Of a stretch of 6,661 nucleotides of DNA, positions 1 through 6,118 are shown piece after piece. This DNA comes from an uncultured Desulfurellaceae bacterium. Its GTDB lineage: Bacteria; Campylobacterota_A; Desulfurellia; Desulfurellales; Hippeaceae. The position numbers and the translations under genes were made by a program. How positions within the stretch are numbered: position 1 is the stretch's first letter; each line of letters opens with the position of its first letter. The stretch lies in contig CAJXLZ010000059.1 of assembly GCA_913056505.1 (NCBI GenBank), forward strand, positions 1-6,661, written 5' to 3'. Under the pieces are notes generated by a model that was given only the letters and a program-made list of their open reading frames with translations, did no database searches and was not told the DNA's origin.

Positions 1-1004
1 TTAACACCATTAAATTGATACTTTTTATTATTAATAATGGTAGGATGCATATCCAATATTTCAAATATACGCTCAATCGATGCTATAGATGAGTTTATCT
101 CATTATTTGCCTTGGCTACAGTTTTAAACGGCTTATAAAGCATCAGCAAAGCGGCTATAAATGAGAAAAACCCACCCACTGTCATCTCATCTTTAAACAC
201 CAACATTCCTCCAAACCATATCAGTAAAGCAACTGCTAAAGAACCTATAAACTCCATCAAAGGACTTGTAATTTCTGATACTCTCACACTGCGAAGATTA
301 ATATTCAAAAACGCATCGCTTTTATCCGCAAAATTCTTGGATTCCTTCTTTTCAGTCACAAAAGCTTTGATAAGCCGTATATTAACCAGCGTCTCCTGAA
401 GCATTGTAGTTATGCCTGCAATAGAAATCTGTCTTTTTTTACCTATCTTGCGCATCTTGCGCCCAAGTAGGATTATGGGATAGATAGCCAAAGGAAAACC
501 TATAGTAGCAATAAGTGCAAGTTTCACATTATTAACATATATAACCACAAGCAAAAAAACGATACTAAATGATTCTTTTATAGTGTTTGGCATAATCTTC
601 GCAATACTATTCTGCATCTGCTCGCTGTCATTTAATAATCGTGACAGTAGTTCACCCGTATTGAATTTATCAAAAAAATCCATCGATAGTCTAATCATAT
701 GATCAAATAGCTGATTTCTTATCTTAAAAAGAATCTTCTCTGCTATAAAAGCCGTCTGATATGCCTGTATATAAGAAAACAGTCCTTTAAAAAAATAGAC
801 AGCTATAATTGCAAAAGGCAAAAGTATCAGCATCTTTTCATTCTTTGATATAAATATCTGATTTAGGGTAGGTTTTATTAAATATGCCGCTGCACCTGTG
901 AGCGCACCCACAATAGCCATAGATATAACAGATAAAATTAAGCGCCCTATATATGGTTTAATATAGAAAAACAGACGGCTGGCATTTTTTTTATCTACTT
1001 TCAT
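1..1004 (-). CDS. msbA: Lipid A export ABC transporter MsbA, N-terminal transmembrane part (truncated by window edge)
   Basis: The visible part is the membrane half of an MsbA-type ABC exporter, which flips newly made lipid A from the inner to the outer leaflet of the inner membrane. I translated 334 codons from ATG at 1004; the reading frame is open to the left edge. About six hydrophobic segments are visible (near residues 22-44, 58-80, 141-158, 160-181, 248-270 and 278-292). Family features include FFDKFNTGELLSRLLND (110-126) before the first coupling region, LQETLVNIRLIKAF (202-215), and SIASIERIFEIL leading to the linker. The nucleotide-binding domain with Walker A and ABC signature would lie beyond position 1, so ATPase function is inferred. 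The start overlaps the lpxK stop by ATGA, with AGGA four bases upstream. Membership of the lpx operon favours MsbA over a drug or peptide exporter of the same fold. Confidence 0.9.
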   Translation of the reverse strand, partial: MKVDKKNASRLFFYIKPYIGRLILSVISMAIVGALTGAAAYLIKPTLNQIFISKNEKMLILLPFAIIAVYFFKGLFSYIQAYQTAFIAEKILFKIRNQLFDHMIRLSMDFFDKFNTGELLSRLLNDSEQMQNSIAKIMPNTIKESFSIVFLLVVIYVNNVKLALIATIGFPLAIYPIILLGRKMRKIGKKRQISIAGITTMLQETLVNIRLIKAFVTEKKESKNFADKSDAFLNINLRSVRVSEITSPLMEFIGSLAVALLIWFGGMLVFKDEMTVGGFFSFIAALLMLYKPFKTVAKANNEINSSIASIERIFEILDMHPTIINNKKYQFNGV

Positions 1005-1987
1005 CTTATCCTGTCTATAATTTTGTCTATATTTTCAATTTCAAGTGATATGTCCAAGTAACAAATACCGTCTGTGTTTAATTTTACAAAATCTTTGTAG
1101 GTCGTTAACAGCAAATCCGCACCACACTTTTCCTTTTCTTTCTTTAAAGCATCAATTTCACTATCTGAATATATATGATGGTCATCAAAAAATCTATAGC
1201 CTTTAACATCTATACCCAAATCTTTAACGCTTTTTAAAAATCCTAAAGGTTTCCCTATACCACAAAATAAAAAAGCTGATTTTTTGCGACTATTCTCAGA
1301 TTGCCCACCAAATATGCCCTTAACCACTACCTTCGCTTCATTGCATTCAAAGGCTTTGTTAGCTATACCTTTTTTATCTACGCATATCAAAAAATCGCAC
1401 CTATTGATAGAAGCTTTGGAATCCCTTAGAAAACCTGCCGGTAAATAGTGTCCATCTTCATATATAGATTGTTTATCTACAACGCAGATATCATAATCCC
1501 TGCTAATATTTCTTTTCTGCAGCCCATCATCTAAAATCACATAATCCGATTTCATATCCCTGCTCAATAGTATAGCTCTACGTCTATCTTTTGAGCTTAT
1601 AACATTAACATAAGTTTTTTTTGCTATTAGATAGGTCTCGTCTGCAATAGACGGCGGTTTTTTAAATATATGGCCATTAAAAGCCACAATATTCGTACTT
1701 TTATCTTCAGCTGTGTATGCATTTGTTATTATGCATACACTGCCGTATTTTTTTAGCCTATTGGCAATCTCTATGACAACAGGCGTTTTGCCTACACCGC
1801 CCACTGCTATATTGCCTACGCTGATGATTTTGATTTTATCAAAATGCTCCGGCGTCTTGACTGACTTATCATATAATATATTCTTTAAATAAACTGCACC
1901 TTGATATATATAGGAAATAGGTATTAGTATAGGCGATAATTGTTTTTGCAACTTTTTTACATGTTCTGTATTATTCAATATATGCAT
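1001..1987 (-). CDS. lpxK: Tetraacyldisaccharide 4'-kinase LpxK
   Basis: LpxK uses ATP to phosphorylate the 4' position of the tetraacyl disaccharide 1-phosphate, giving lipid IVA at the inner face of the inner membrane. The 328-residue product matches the usual family length. It has an N-terminal amphipathic stretch (about 10-45), a Walker A loop GNIAVGGVGKTP (58-69), a DE pair in the ADETYLIAKK segment (116-117), DDGLQ (153-157), LPAGFLRD (182-189), FDDHHIYSD (267-275) and TTYKDFVKL (295-303). These correspond to the LpxK nucleotide and catalytic motifs, including the DHH region. One oddity is that the usual SRGYG segment after the P-loop reads ITNAYT (87-92), keeping only the Tyr. The ATG at 1987 lies inside the preceding gene (17-bp overlap) and has no strong Shine-Dalgarno. 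I keep it because it is the only ATG before the conserved N-terminal region. The stop overlaps the msbA start. Confidence 0.93.
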   Translation of the reverse strand: MHILNNTEHVKKLQKQLSPILIPISYIYQGAVYLKNILYDKSVKTPEHFDKIKIISVGNIAVGGVGKTPVVIEIANRLKKYGSVCIITNAYTAEDKSTNIVAFNGHIFKKPPSIADETYLIAKKTYVNVISSKDRRRAILLSRDMKSDYVILDDGLQKRNISRDYDICVVDKQSIYEDGHYLPAGFLRDSKASINRCDFLICVDKKGIANKAFECNEAKVVVKGIFGGQSENSRKKSAFLFCGIGKPLGFLKSVKDLGIDVKGYRFFDDHHIYSDSEIDALKKEKEKCGADLLLTTYKDFVKLNTDGICYLDISLEIENIDKIIDRIR

Positions 1988-2555
1988 TGTTCAACGCATT
2001 CTCTAATTCTTTAGACTTTTTGTCCATCTCATCTTTATTTTTAATATAAATTGGCTCAAGCAAGCTATACTTTACACTTGAAAAAGGCTTGGGTATAATA
2101 AATCCATCCCAACTATTCAAATACCATGCGGCATTTACAGACAAAACTACAGGAATAATAGGAGCTTTTGTTATATATGCAAGTTCAATAACCCCTCTTT
2201 TAACTTTTTTTGCGGGTCCTTTAGGGCCATCAGGTGTTATTCCTATGTCATATCCATCCCGTAGTGCTTTGACCATTTCCCTAAACGCCTTTTGCGGATT
2301 CCTATGGCTTGACCCGCCGACTGTCCCAAGATTAAAATATTTTATGACACCGCTTGCCAATTTACCGTCTGCATGCGTACTTATCAATATTTTGATCTTC
2401 CTTCTTTTATCCCTTGCAAAGGGCAATAATAGTATACTGTTATGCCAGAAAGCATATATAACAGGCGTTTTATAGCTATCCATGGAACGTGTAACCTTAA
2501 TAAAACAGAACAACCTATATATGCGAATAATCAGATAGAGAAGCAGCGCTTTCAT
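1971..2555 (-). CDS. DUF374 (COG2121) lysophospholipid acyltransferase-like protein, probable LpxJ-type lipid A late acyltransferase
   Basis: This 194-residue protein has the features of the DUF374 family: a hydrophobic N-terminal helix (about 3-18), a FWHNS motif (36-40), STHADGKLASGV (59-70), GGSSHRNPQKA (80-90), TPDGPKGP (107-114) and a WDGFIIPKPFS segment (149-159). DUF374 belongs to the glycerolipid acyltransferase-like superfamily, in which FWH and TPDGP mark the acceptor and catalytic regions. From memory, the Campylobacter/Helicobacter lipid A late acyltransferase LpxJ belongs to DUF374. With its place between lpxB and lpxK, this suggests that the protein adds a secondary acyl chain to lipid A or its precursor. 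The exact substrate is inference, and a phospholipid acyltransferase role cannot be excluded. The ATG overlaps the lpxB stop by ATGA with no clear Shine-Dalgarno, so translation probably depends on coupling. Its 3' end overlaps lpxK by 17 bp. Confidence 0.85.
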   Translation of the reverse strand: MKALLLYLIIRIYRLFCFIKVTRSMDSYKTPVIYAFWHNSILLLPFARDKRRKIKILISTHADGKLASGVIKYFNLGTVGGSSHRNPQKAFREMVKALRDGYDIGITPDGPKGPAKKVKRGVIELAYITKAPIIPVVLSVNAAWYLNSWDGFIIPKPFSSVKYSLLEPIYIKNKDEMDKKSKELENALNNAYIE

Positions 2556-3652
2556 ACCATAGAGTAGATCTTTTTTGCTATCTTGTCAGTTACAGGATAT
2601 TCTCCGAGAGAATAGGCAATATTCATCAAATCGTTTTTTATATTATTGTATAGGGTTTTATTGCTATGAATTCTTACAAATTCATCATATATAGTATCAG
2701 CATTAGCACTATCTTCTATAAGTTCTTTGACTATCATCTTCCCGGATATTATATTGGGAAGCGATATGAATCGCACATTGTTTATAAGTATTTTCCCAAG
2801 AAAATAGCTTATTTTTGATAGTTTATAAACAACAACCATAGGTAAAGCAAATATAGCAGCCTCCAATGTTGTCGTTCCACTCTTCAAAATGCCGAAGTAG
2901 GCTGAATCCATAAGATCATACACATTACGTTTTATTGATATAAACTCAAAGCCTTTCAAAATATCGGTAGCATATTCACTATCAAATTCATCCGGTAGTA
3001 CCCATACAAACTCAAAACCGCTGAAATTGTCATTTATTTTCTTAGCTGCTTCAAACATAACAGGAGCATTATTTTCAATTTCAATTTTTCTGGATCCTGG
3101 CATAATGAGTATCAAATTTTGCTTTTTATGCGTTCCCACTTTATTATGGAGTAGATCTATTATAGGATGTCCAAAATAAAATATCTTATTTTTATCCATA
3201 CCCTTGATTGAAAAAAAACTCTTCTCAAAAGGCAGTATAGGTATAATAGCATCGCTATATTTAAAAAGTGCATGCATTCTGTAAGATCTCCATGCCCATA
3301 CCTTTGGATTTATATAATAGACCACTTTAACATTGTGTTTCTTTGCAAAGCGAGCGAGCTTTATATTGAATTCGGGAAAATCAATCAATACAATCAGATC
3401 TATATTATTGTCTAATATAAAGCGTTTCACCTGCTTCAATAATTTTAAAGCCTTGCCTACTATGCTCATCGCCTCTTTAAAACCTATTACGGATATATCT
3501 CTATAATCAGCTATTTTTTTTGTTTTTTTTTCAATGAGGTTTCCACATATAGAATAGATGCAGAGTTCAGGGTCAATATTTTCTAATTTATCGACAAGCA
3601 GGGATGCATAATTTTCTGCGGATTTCTCACCAAGAGCAATTAATATACTCAT
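2552..3652 (-). CDS. lpxB: Lipid-A-disaccharide synthase LpxB
   Basis: LpxB is a GT19-family glycosyltransferase. It condenses UDP-2,3-diacylglucosamine with lipid X to form the beta-1',6-linked disaccharide, acting peripherally at the inner membrane. The 366-residue product is slightly shorter than E. coli LpxB. Recognisable segments are LIDFPEFNIKLA (89-100), INPKVWAWRSYR (114-125), LPFEKSFF (140-147), YFGHPIID (159-166), IMPGSRKIEIE (183-193), LKSGTTTLEAA (256-266), PMVVVYK (271-277) and ISLPNIISGK (296-305). The N-terminal signature, normally GE-x-SGD, reads GEKSAENYAS (8-17): the Glu and Ser are kept but Gly-Asp is replaced by Ala-Glu. The ATG overlaps the lpxA stop as ATGA and has AGGA four bases upstream, the same arrangement as at msbA. 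The stop overlaps the next gene by ATGA. Composition is AT-rich with many ATA codons. Confidence 0.95.
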   Translation of the reverse strand: MSILIALGEKSAENYASLLVDKLENIDPELCIYSICGNLIEKKTKKIADYRDISVIGFKEAMSIVGKALKLLKQVKRFILDNNIDLIVLIDFPEFNIKLARFAKKHNVKVVYYINPKVWAWRSYRMHALFKYSDAIIPILPFEKSFFSIKGMDKNKIFYFGHPIIDLLHNKVGTHKKQNLILIMPGSRKIEIENNAPVMFEAAKKINDNFSGFEFVWVLPDEFDSEYATDILKGFEFISIKRNVYDLMDSAYFGILKSGTTTLEAAIFALPMVVVYKLSKISYFLGKILINNVRFISLPNIISGKMIVKELIEDSANADTIYDEFVRIHSNKTLYNNIKNDLMNIAYSLGEYPVTDKIAKKIYSMV

Positions 3653-4425
3653 CTATTCCTGCAGAATCCCCTCTTGGAATTTTTCAAAAATTCTATCATA
3701 TGTATAACATTTTTAGATTTAGAGTTCTTTAACCTTTCATAAGCCTCATTAAATGTTAAATTACTCCTGAAAATAACCCTATATGCATTCTTCAGATCAT
3801 TTATCTCTTCATAAGAAAAATTTGCCCTTTTCAAACCCAATAGGTTAAGGCCACTCAAATGCGCCCTATTGCCCACGGCAAGGGTAAATGGGGCAACGTC
3901 CTGCGCAATACCGCTCATACCGCCCACCATAGCCAATTGGCCTATACGCACAAATTGGTGTATCGCGCTCATCCCGCCAATTACAGCCTTATCCTCTACA
4001 ATTATATGGCCGGCAAACTGCACAGCATTTGCCACTATTATATTATCTCCCAAGATACAGTCGTGCGCTATGTGAACATAGGCCATCAGTAAATTGTTAT
4101 TCCCTATTTTTGTTAATCCTCCGCCACCTTTTGTACCCCTGTTTATCATACAGAACTCTCTAATTGTAGTATTATCTCCGATTTTAAGCTCACTTATTTC
4201 GCCCTTAAATTTCAAATCTTGAGGTATTGTTCCGACAGATGCTCCATGAAAAATATGGCAATTTTTTCCTATAGTTGTGTACATATCAATAACAACACCA
4301 CTATCAATAACACTATTATCACCTATTTTCACATTGTTTTTTATATAAGCATATGGACCGATCTTTACATTTTCACCTATTTCTACCTTATCATCAATTA
4401 TAGCTGTGGGGTGTATATCAACCAC
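3649..4425 (-). CDS. lpxA: Acyl-ACP--UDP-N-acetylglucosamine O-acyltransferase LpxA
   Basis: LpxA performs the first step of lipid A synthesis, moving a 3-hydroxyacyl chain from ACP to the 3-OH of UDP-GlcNAc. It works as a cytosolic left-handed beta-helix trimer. The 258 residues match the normal length. Hexapeptide repeats run from IHPTAIID (4-11) to about residue 180, followed by a helical tail ending in FLKNSKRGFCR (246-256), a typical LpxA end. The catalytic His is H121 in HIAHDC, counterpart of E. coli H125; H156 in AIHQF matches H160. G169 aligns with E. coli G173, the residue that sets chain length, so a long (about C14) acyl donor is likelier than C10. The start is GTG at 4425, supported by AGGGGAG five bases upstream, 10 bp after fabZ. 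The stop overlaps lpxB. Confidence 0.96.
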   Translation of the reverse strand: MVDIHPTAIIDDKVEIGENVKIGPYAYIKNNVKIGDNSVIDSGVVIDMYTTIGKNCHIFHGASVGTIPQDLKFKGEISELKIGDNTTIREFCMINRGTKGGGGLTKIGNNNLLMAYVHIAHDCILGDNIIVANAVQFAGHIIVEDKAVIGGMSAIHQFVRIGQLAMVGGMSGIAQDVAPFTLAVGNRAHLSGLNLLGLKRANFSYEEINDLKNAYRVIFRSNLTFNEAYERLKNSKSKNVIHMIEFLKNSKRGFCRNR

Positions 4426-4430
4426 AATAT

Positions 4431-4437
4431 CTCCCCT
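4431..4437 (-). promoter_or_regulatory. Ribosome binding site that decides the GTG start of lpxA
   Basis: On the minus strand AGGGGAG sits five bases upstream of GTG at 4425. It is the strongest Shine-Dalgarno inside the operon and overlaps the fabZ stop region. It supports GTG as the start, since no ATG lies near the conserved IHPTAII beginning of the protein. lpxA is also the only internal gene not overlapping its predecessor, which fits with its having its own good initiation site. Confidence 0.75.
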
Positions 4438-4900
4438 AACTCACCTTTGCCATCATAATAGCTTCTGCAACCAATTTATCATCAACAAAACATTCGCCCT
4501 TCATTTTCCAAACTTCCATTTTATATTTTAATATTTCAACCTTCATTATGAGTGTATCGCCAGGAACCACTGGCCTTCTAAATTTAGCTTTATCAACTTC
4601 CATAAAGTACACAGTTTTTTTCTTTTCTACGGCTTCTTTATATTCATCTTCATCCATTGATGAAAATGCCAATATGCCACCTGCCTGAGCCATTGCTTCA
4701 ATAACTAAAACCCCTGGCATAACTGATTTTAAAGGAAAATGCCCCTGGAAAAAATTTTCATTCATTGTAACGTTTTTTATGCCCTTTATCCATTCATCCT
4801 TGCGCATATCAAGAACTTTGTCGACCATAACGAAGGGGTATCGATGCGGAAGAATTTTTAAAATTTCTACAATATCAAGCGGCGTAAATTCTTTAGTCAT
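4436..4900 (-). CDS. fabZ: 3-hydroxyacyl-[acyl-carrier-protein] dehydratase FabZ
   Basis: FabZ dehydrates 3-hydroxyacyl-ACP to trans-2-enoyl-ACP in fatty acid elongation. It competes with LpxA and LpxD for the same hydroxyacyl-ACP, which explains its frequent location in lpx operons. The 154 residues fit the family. Motifs are LPHRYPFVMVDKV (17-29), the catalytic His in FFQGHFP (H54), and the catalytic Glu in MPGVLVIEAMAQAGG (E68), followed by the hot-dog strand KAKFRRPVVPGD (104-115). A short acidic/basic insert-like stretch around 82-96 (SMDEDEYKEAVEKKK) separates the central helix from the next strand, as in other FabZ proteins. The ATG at 4900 overlaps the lpxD stop by ATGA, with AAGGA roughly a dozen bases upstream. 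Composition is already AT-rich here, unlike most of lpxD. Confidence 0.96.
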   Translation of the reverse strand: MTKEFTPLDIVEILKILPHRYPFVMVDKVLDMRKDEWIKGIKNVTMNENFFQGHFPLKSVMPGVLVIEAMAQAGGILAFSSMDEDEYKEAVEKKKTVYFMEVDKAKFRRPVVPGDTLIMKVEILKYKMEVWKMKGECFVDDKLVAEAIMMAKVS

Positions 4901-5922
4901 GATTTTTCTTGTTCCTTATAGTGTCGTTTAAGTTTTCTCACATCCTTAAACAATTCAGGTAAACGAGGTATAACGGCGCATGCCCTCAGCCATAGTTTAT
5001 GAGAAAAAGCGGGATAGCCGGAGACTACTTCATTATCAGGCAGGCTGCTATGAATGCCTGATTTAGCGCCAACCATTACCCGGTCGCCAATGGATAGATG
5101 GCCGGATACCCCGACTTGTCCACCTAGAATAACCCCTGTCCCCAGAATGGTACTGCCGGCGACCCCGGCCTGGGAGACAATGATTGAGTCTTCACCAATT
5201 ATGGCGTTATGCGCAATTTGTACCAAATTGTCAAGCTTGCAACCTCTTTTGATCCAGGTATACCCAAAAGTAGCTCGATCCACGCAAGCGTTTGCACCAA
5301 TTTCAACATCATCGTCAATTTGCACAAAGCCTACCTGCGGCCTCTTAATGTGGTGGCCGTACTGGTCAGCGGCATATCCGAACCCATCCGCCCCAACAAC
5401 AGTGCCAGGATGGATTATAATTCTATTAGCCAATTTACAGCCATGGCCGATGATAACATTAGCGTGCAGCACGGTGTCATCGCCAATTTCAACATCATCG
5501 CCAATAACCACCCCTGGATGAATAATTACCCGATCACCAATAATTACCCGGTCACCAATGACTGCCATTGGGCCGATAGATATCTCGGAAGATATCTGAC
5601 AATTATTGCCGACGACGGCTTTGGGGTGTTGGCCAGAAGCTACAAATGGACGTGTTGCGAAAAGATTATGAACAATGGCAATAGCCAGGTATGGATCGTT
5701 AACTTTGAGAATTGGTAGAGGAGCGTCCTTTACCTTCTTAGGGACAATGACAGCAGAAGCTTTTGTCGTGTCAAGAAGGGCTAATTGCCGTGCGTCAGCC
5801 AGAAAGGTAATGTCTCCTGGTTTCGCATCTTCAAGATTTGCGACTCCCGTAATTTCTACCTCTTCATTTCCGTCAAAATCAGAATTTACTAATTTTGCCA
5901 ATTCAATAAGTTTTTTTACCAT
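4897..5922 (-). CDS. lpxD: UDP-3-O-(3-hydroxyacyl)glucosamine N-acyltransferase LpxD
   Basis: LpxD adds the second hydroxyacyl chain, to the amine left by LpxC, giving UDP-2,3-diacylglucosamine. I start it at ATG 5922 (341 residues, the same length as E. coli LpxD). The frame extends to TTG at 5934, but ATG with GGGA six bases upstream fits the conserved N-terminus better. Residues 1-100 form the uridine-binding domain (EITGVANLEDAKPGDITFL, 23-41; NDPYLA, 75-80). Hexapeptide repeats fill about 102-295, including GTVVGADGFGYA (173-184) and DNLVQIAHN (231-239) with catalytic H238. SGYPAFSHKLWLRA (301-314) leads into the C-terminal helices. The gene is much more GC-rich (sampled lines 53-60%) than those after it, although its first and last ~30 codons are AT-richer. 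It contains exact DNA-level repeats. It is the first gene of the operon, behind the ihfA terminator. Confidence 0.95.
   Translation of the reverse strand: MVKKLIELAKLVNSDFDGNEEVEITGVANLEDAKPGDITFLADARQLALLDTTKASAVIVPKKVKDAPLPILKVNDPYLAIAIVHNLFATRPFVASGQHPKAVVGNNCQISSEISIGPMAVIGDRVIIGDRVIIHPGVVIGDDVEIGDDTVLHANVIIGHGCKLANRIIIHPGTVVGADGFGYAADQYGHHIKRPQVGFVQIDDDVEIGANACVDRATFGYTWIKRGCKLDNLVQIAHNAIIGEDSIIVSQAGVAGSTILGTGVILGGQVGVSGHLSIGDRVMVGAKSGIHSSLPDNEVVSGYPAFSHKLWLRACAVIPRLPELFKDVRKLKRHYKEQEKS
5297..5314 (-). repeat. Dispersed exact 18-bp repeat in lpxD, copy A (DDVEIG coil)
   Basis: The plus-strand sequence ccaatttcaacatcatcg occurs here and, identically, at 5483-5500. Both copies lie in the same frame of lpxD and encode DDVEIG in two different beta-helix coils. 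An exact match over 18 bases is more than the hexapeptide motif requires. Confidence 0.8.
5483..5500 (-). repeat. Dispersed exact 18-bp repeat in lpxD, copy B (DDVEIG coil)
   Basis: This is the second exact copy of the 18-mer at 5297-5314. It lies 186 bp away, a multiple of both 3 and 18 minus a few codons, so the register of translation is kept. It encodes DDVEIG in VIGDDVEIGDD. Confidence 0.8.
5521..5556 (-). repeat. 18-bp tandem duplication inside lpxD
   Basis: Two adjacent 18-bp units (5521-5538 and 5539-5556) differ at one base (cgatcacc versus cggtcacc). Each encodes one hexapeptide of the left-handed beta-helix; the protein reads GDRVIIGDRVII. The near-identity at third codon positions suggests a recent duplication or gene conversion between coils, not selection on the protein alone. 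Confidence 0.85.
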
Positions 5923-5963
5923 TATATTTCCCAAGGATTACATGAATAAGGGGCACAACTTTT

Positions 5964-5975
5964 GTAAATATTTAC
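5964..5975. promoter_or_regulatory. Perfect 12-bp palindrome in the lpxD leader, possible operator
   Basis: GTAAATATTTAC is a perfect inverted repeat about 42 bp upstream of the lpxD ATG. It is flanked on both sides by AGTTG on the minus strand (a direct repeat) and overlaps the candidate -10 element. Its position would suit a repressor site for the lpx operon, but no regulator can be named from the sequence, and AT-rich palindromes arise by chance. Confidence 0.35.
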
Positions 5976-5996
5976 CAACTTTTTTAACATAATTAA
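5969..5996 (-). promoter_or_regulatory. Candidate sigma70-type promoter of the lpx operon
   Basis: On the minus strand TTAATT (5996-5991) and TAAATA (5974-5969) are separated by 16 bases, in the only gap between the ihfA terminator and lpxD. Transcription would start near 5962, giving a leader of about 40 bases. The -35 box is a weak match, so this is a placement by context more than by motif strength. Confidence 0.3.
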
Positions 5997-6010
5997 GCCG
6001 ATGGTAGAAT

Positions 6011-6043
6011 AAAAAAAACGAGCAATCCAAAAAGAATTGCTCG
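6011..6043 (-). terminator. Intrinsic terminator downstream of ihfA
   Basis: On the minus strand a CGAGCAAT/ATTGCTCG stem (6043-6036 with 6026-6019, extendable by one A-T pair) encloses a 9-base loop. It is followed at once by eight T residues (6018-6011). This is a textbook rho-independent terminator about 76 bp after the ihfA stop. It separates ihfA from the lpx operon, so lpxD should have its own promoter. Confidence 0.85.
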
Positions 6044-6118
6044 TAGGGGGGGCTTAAGCGTGCATGCAACAGGGCGTTCATGGGACGCTTACTATAGGAA
6101 ATATACCAGCCAGATTCG

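Noticed and set aside
2089..2475. Plus-strand open frame of 128 codons opposite the DUF374 gene
   Set aside because: It is wholly antisense to a well-supported gene, shows no recognisable protein features, and its start has no Shine-Dalgarno.
3859..4458. Plus-strand open frames opposite lpxA
   Set aside because: They have unlikely amino acid composition, overlap one another in different frames, and are fully explained as shadows of lpxA.
5923..5934. Upstream TTG start for lpxD adding four residues (MGNI)
   Set aside because: It has no Shine-Dalgarno, and ATG at 5922 fits the conserved N-terminus and has GGGA at a workable distance.
5054..5992. Several open frames on the plus strand opposite lpxD (about 105-169 codons)
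   Set aside because: They lie antisense to a gene with clear family motifs, have no recognisable domains or ribosome binding sites, and mirror the repetitive hexapeptide coding.
6056..6090. AAGCGT...ACGCTT inverted repeat between ihfA and its terminator, containing GCATGC
   Set aside because: A 6-bp stem with a 23-base loop and no T run is too weak to call a structure. The real terminator lies just beyond it.
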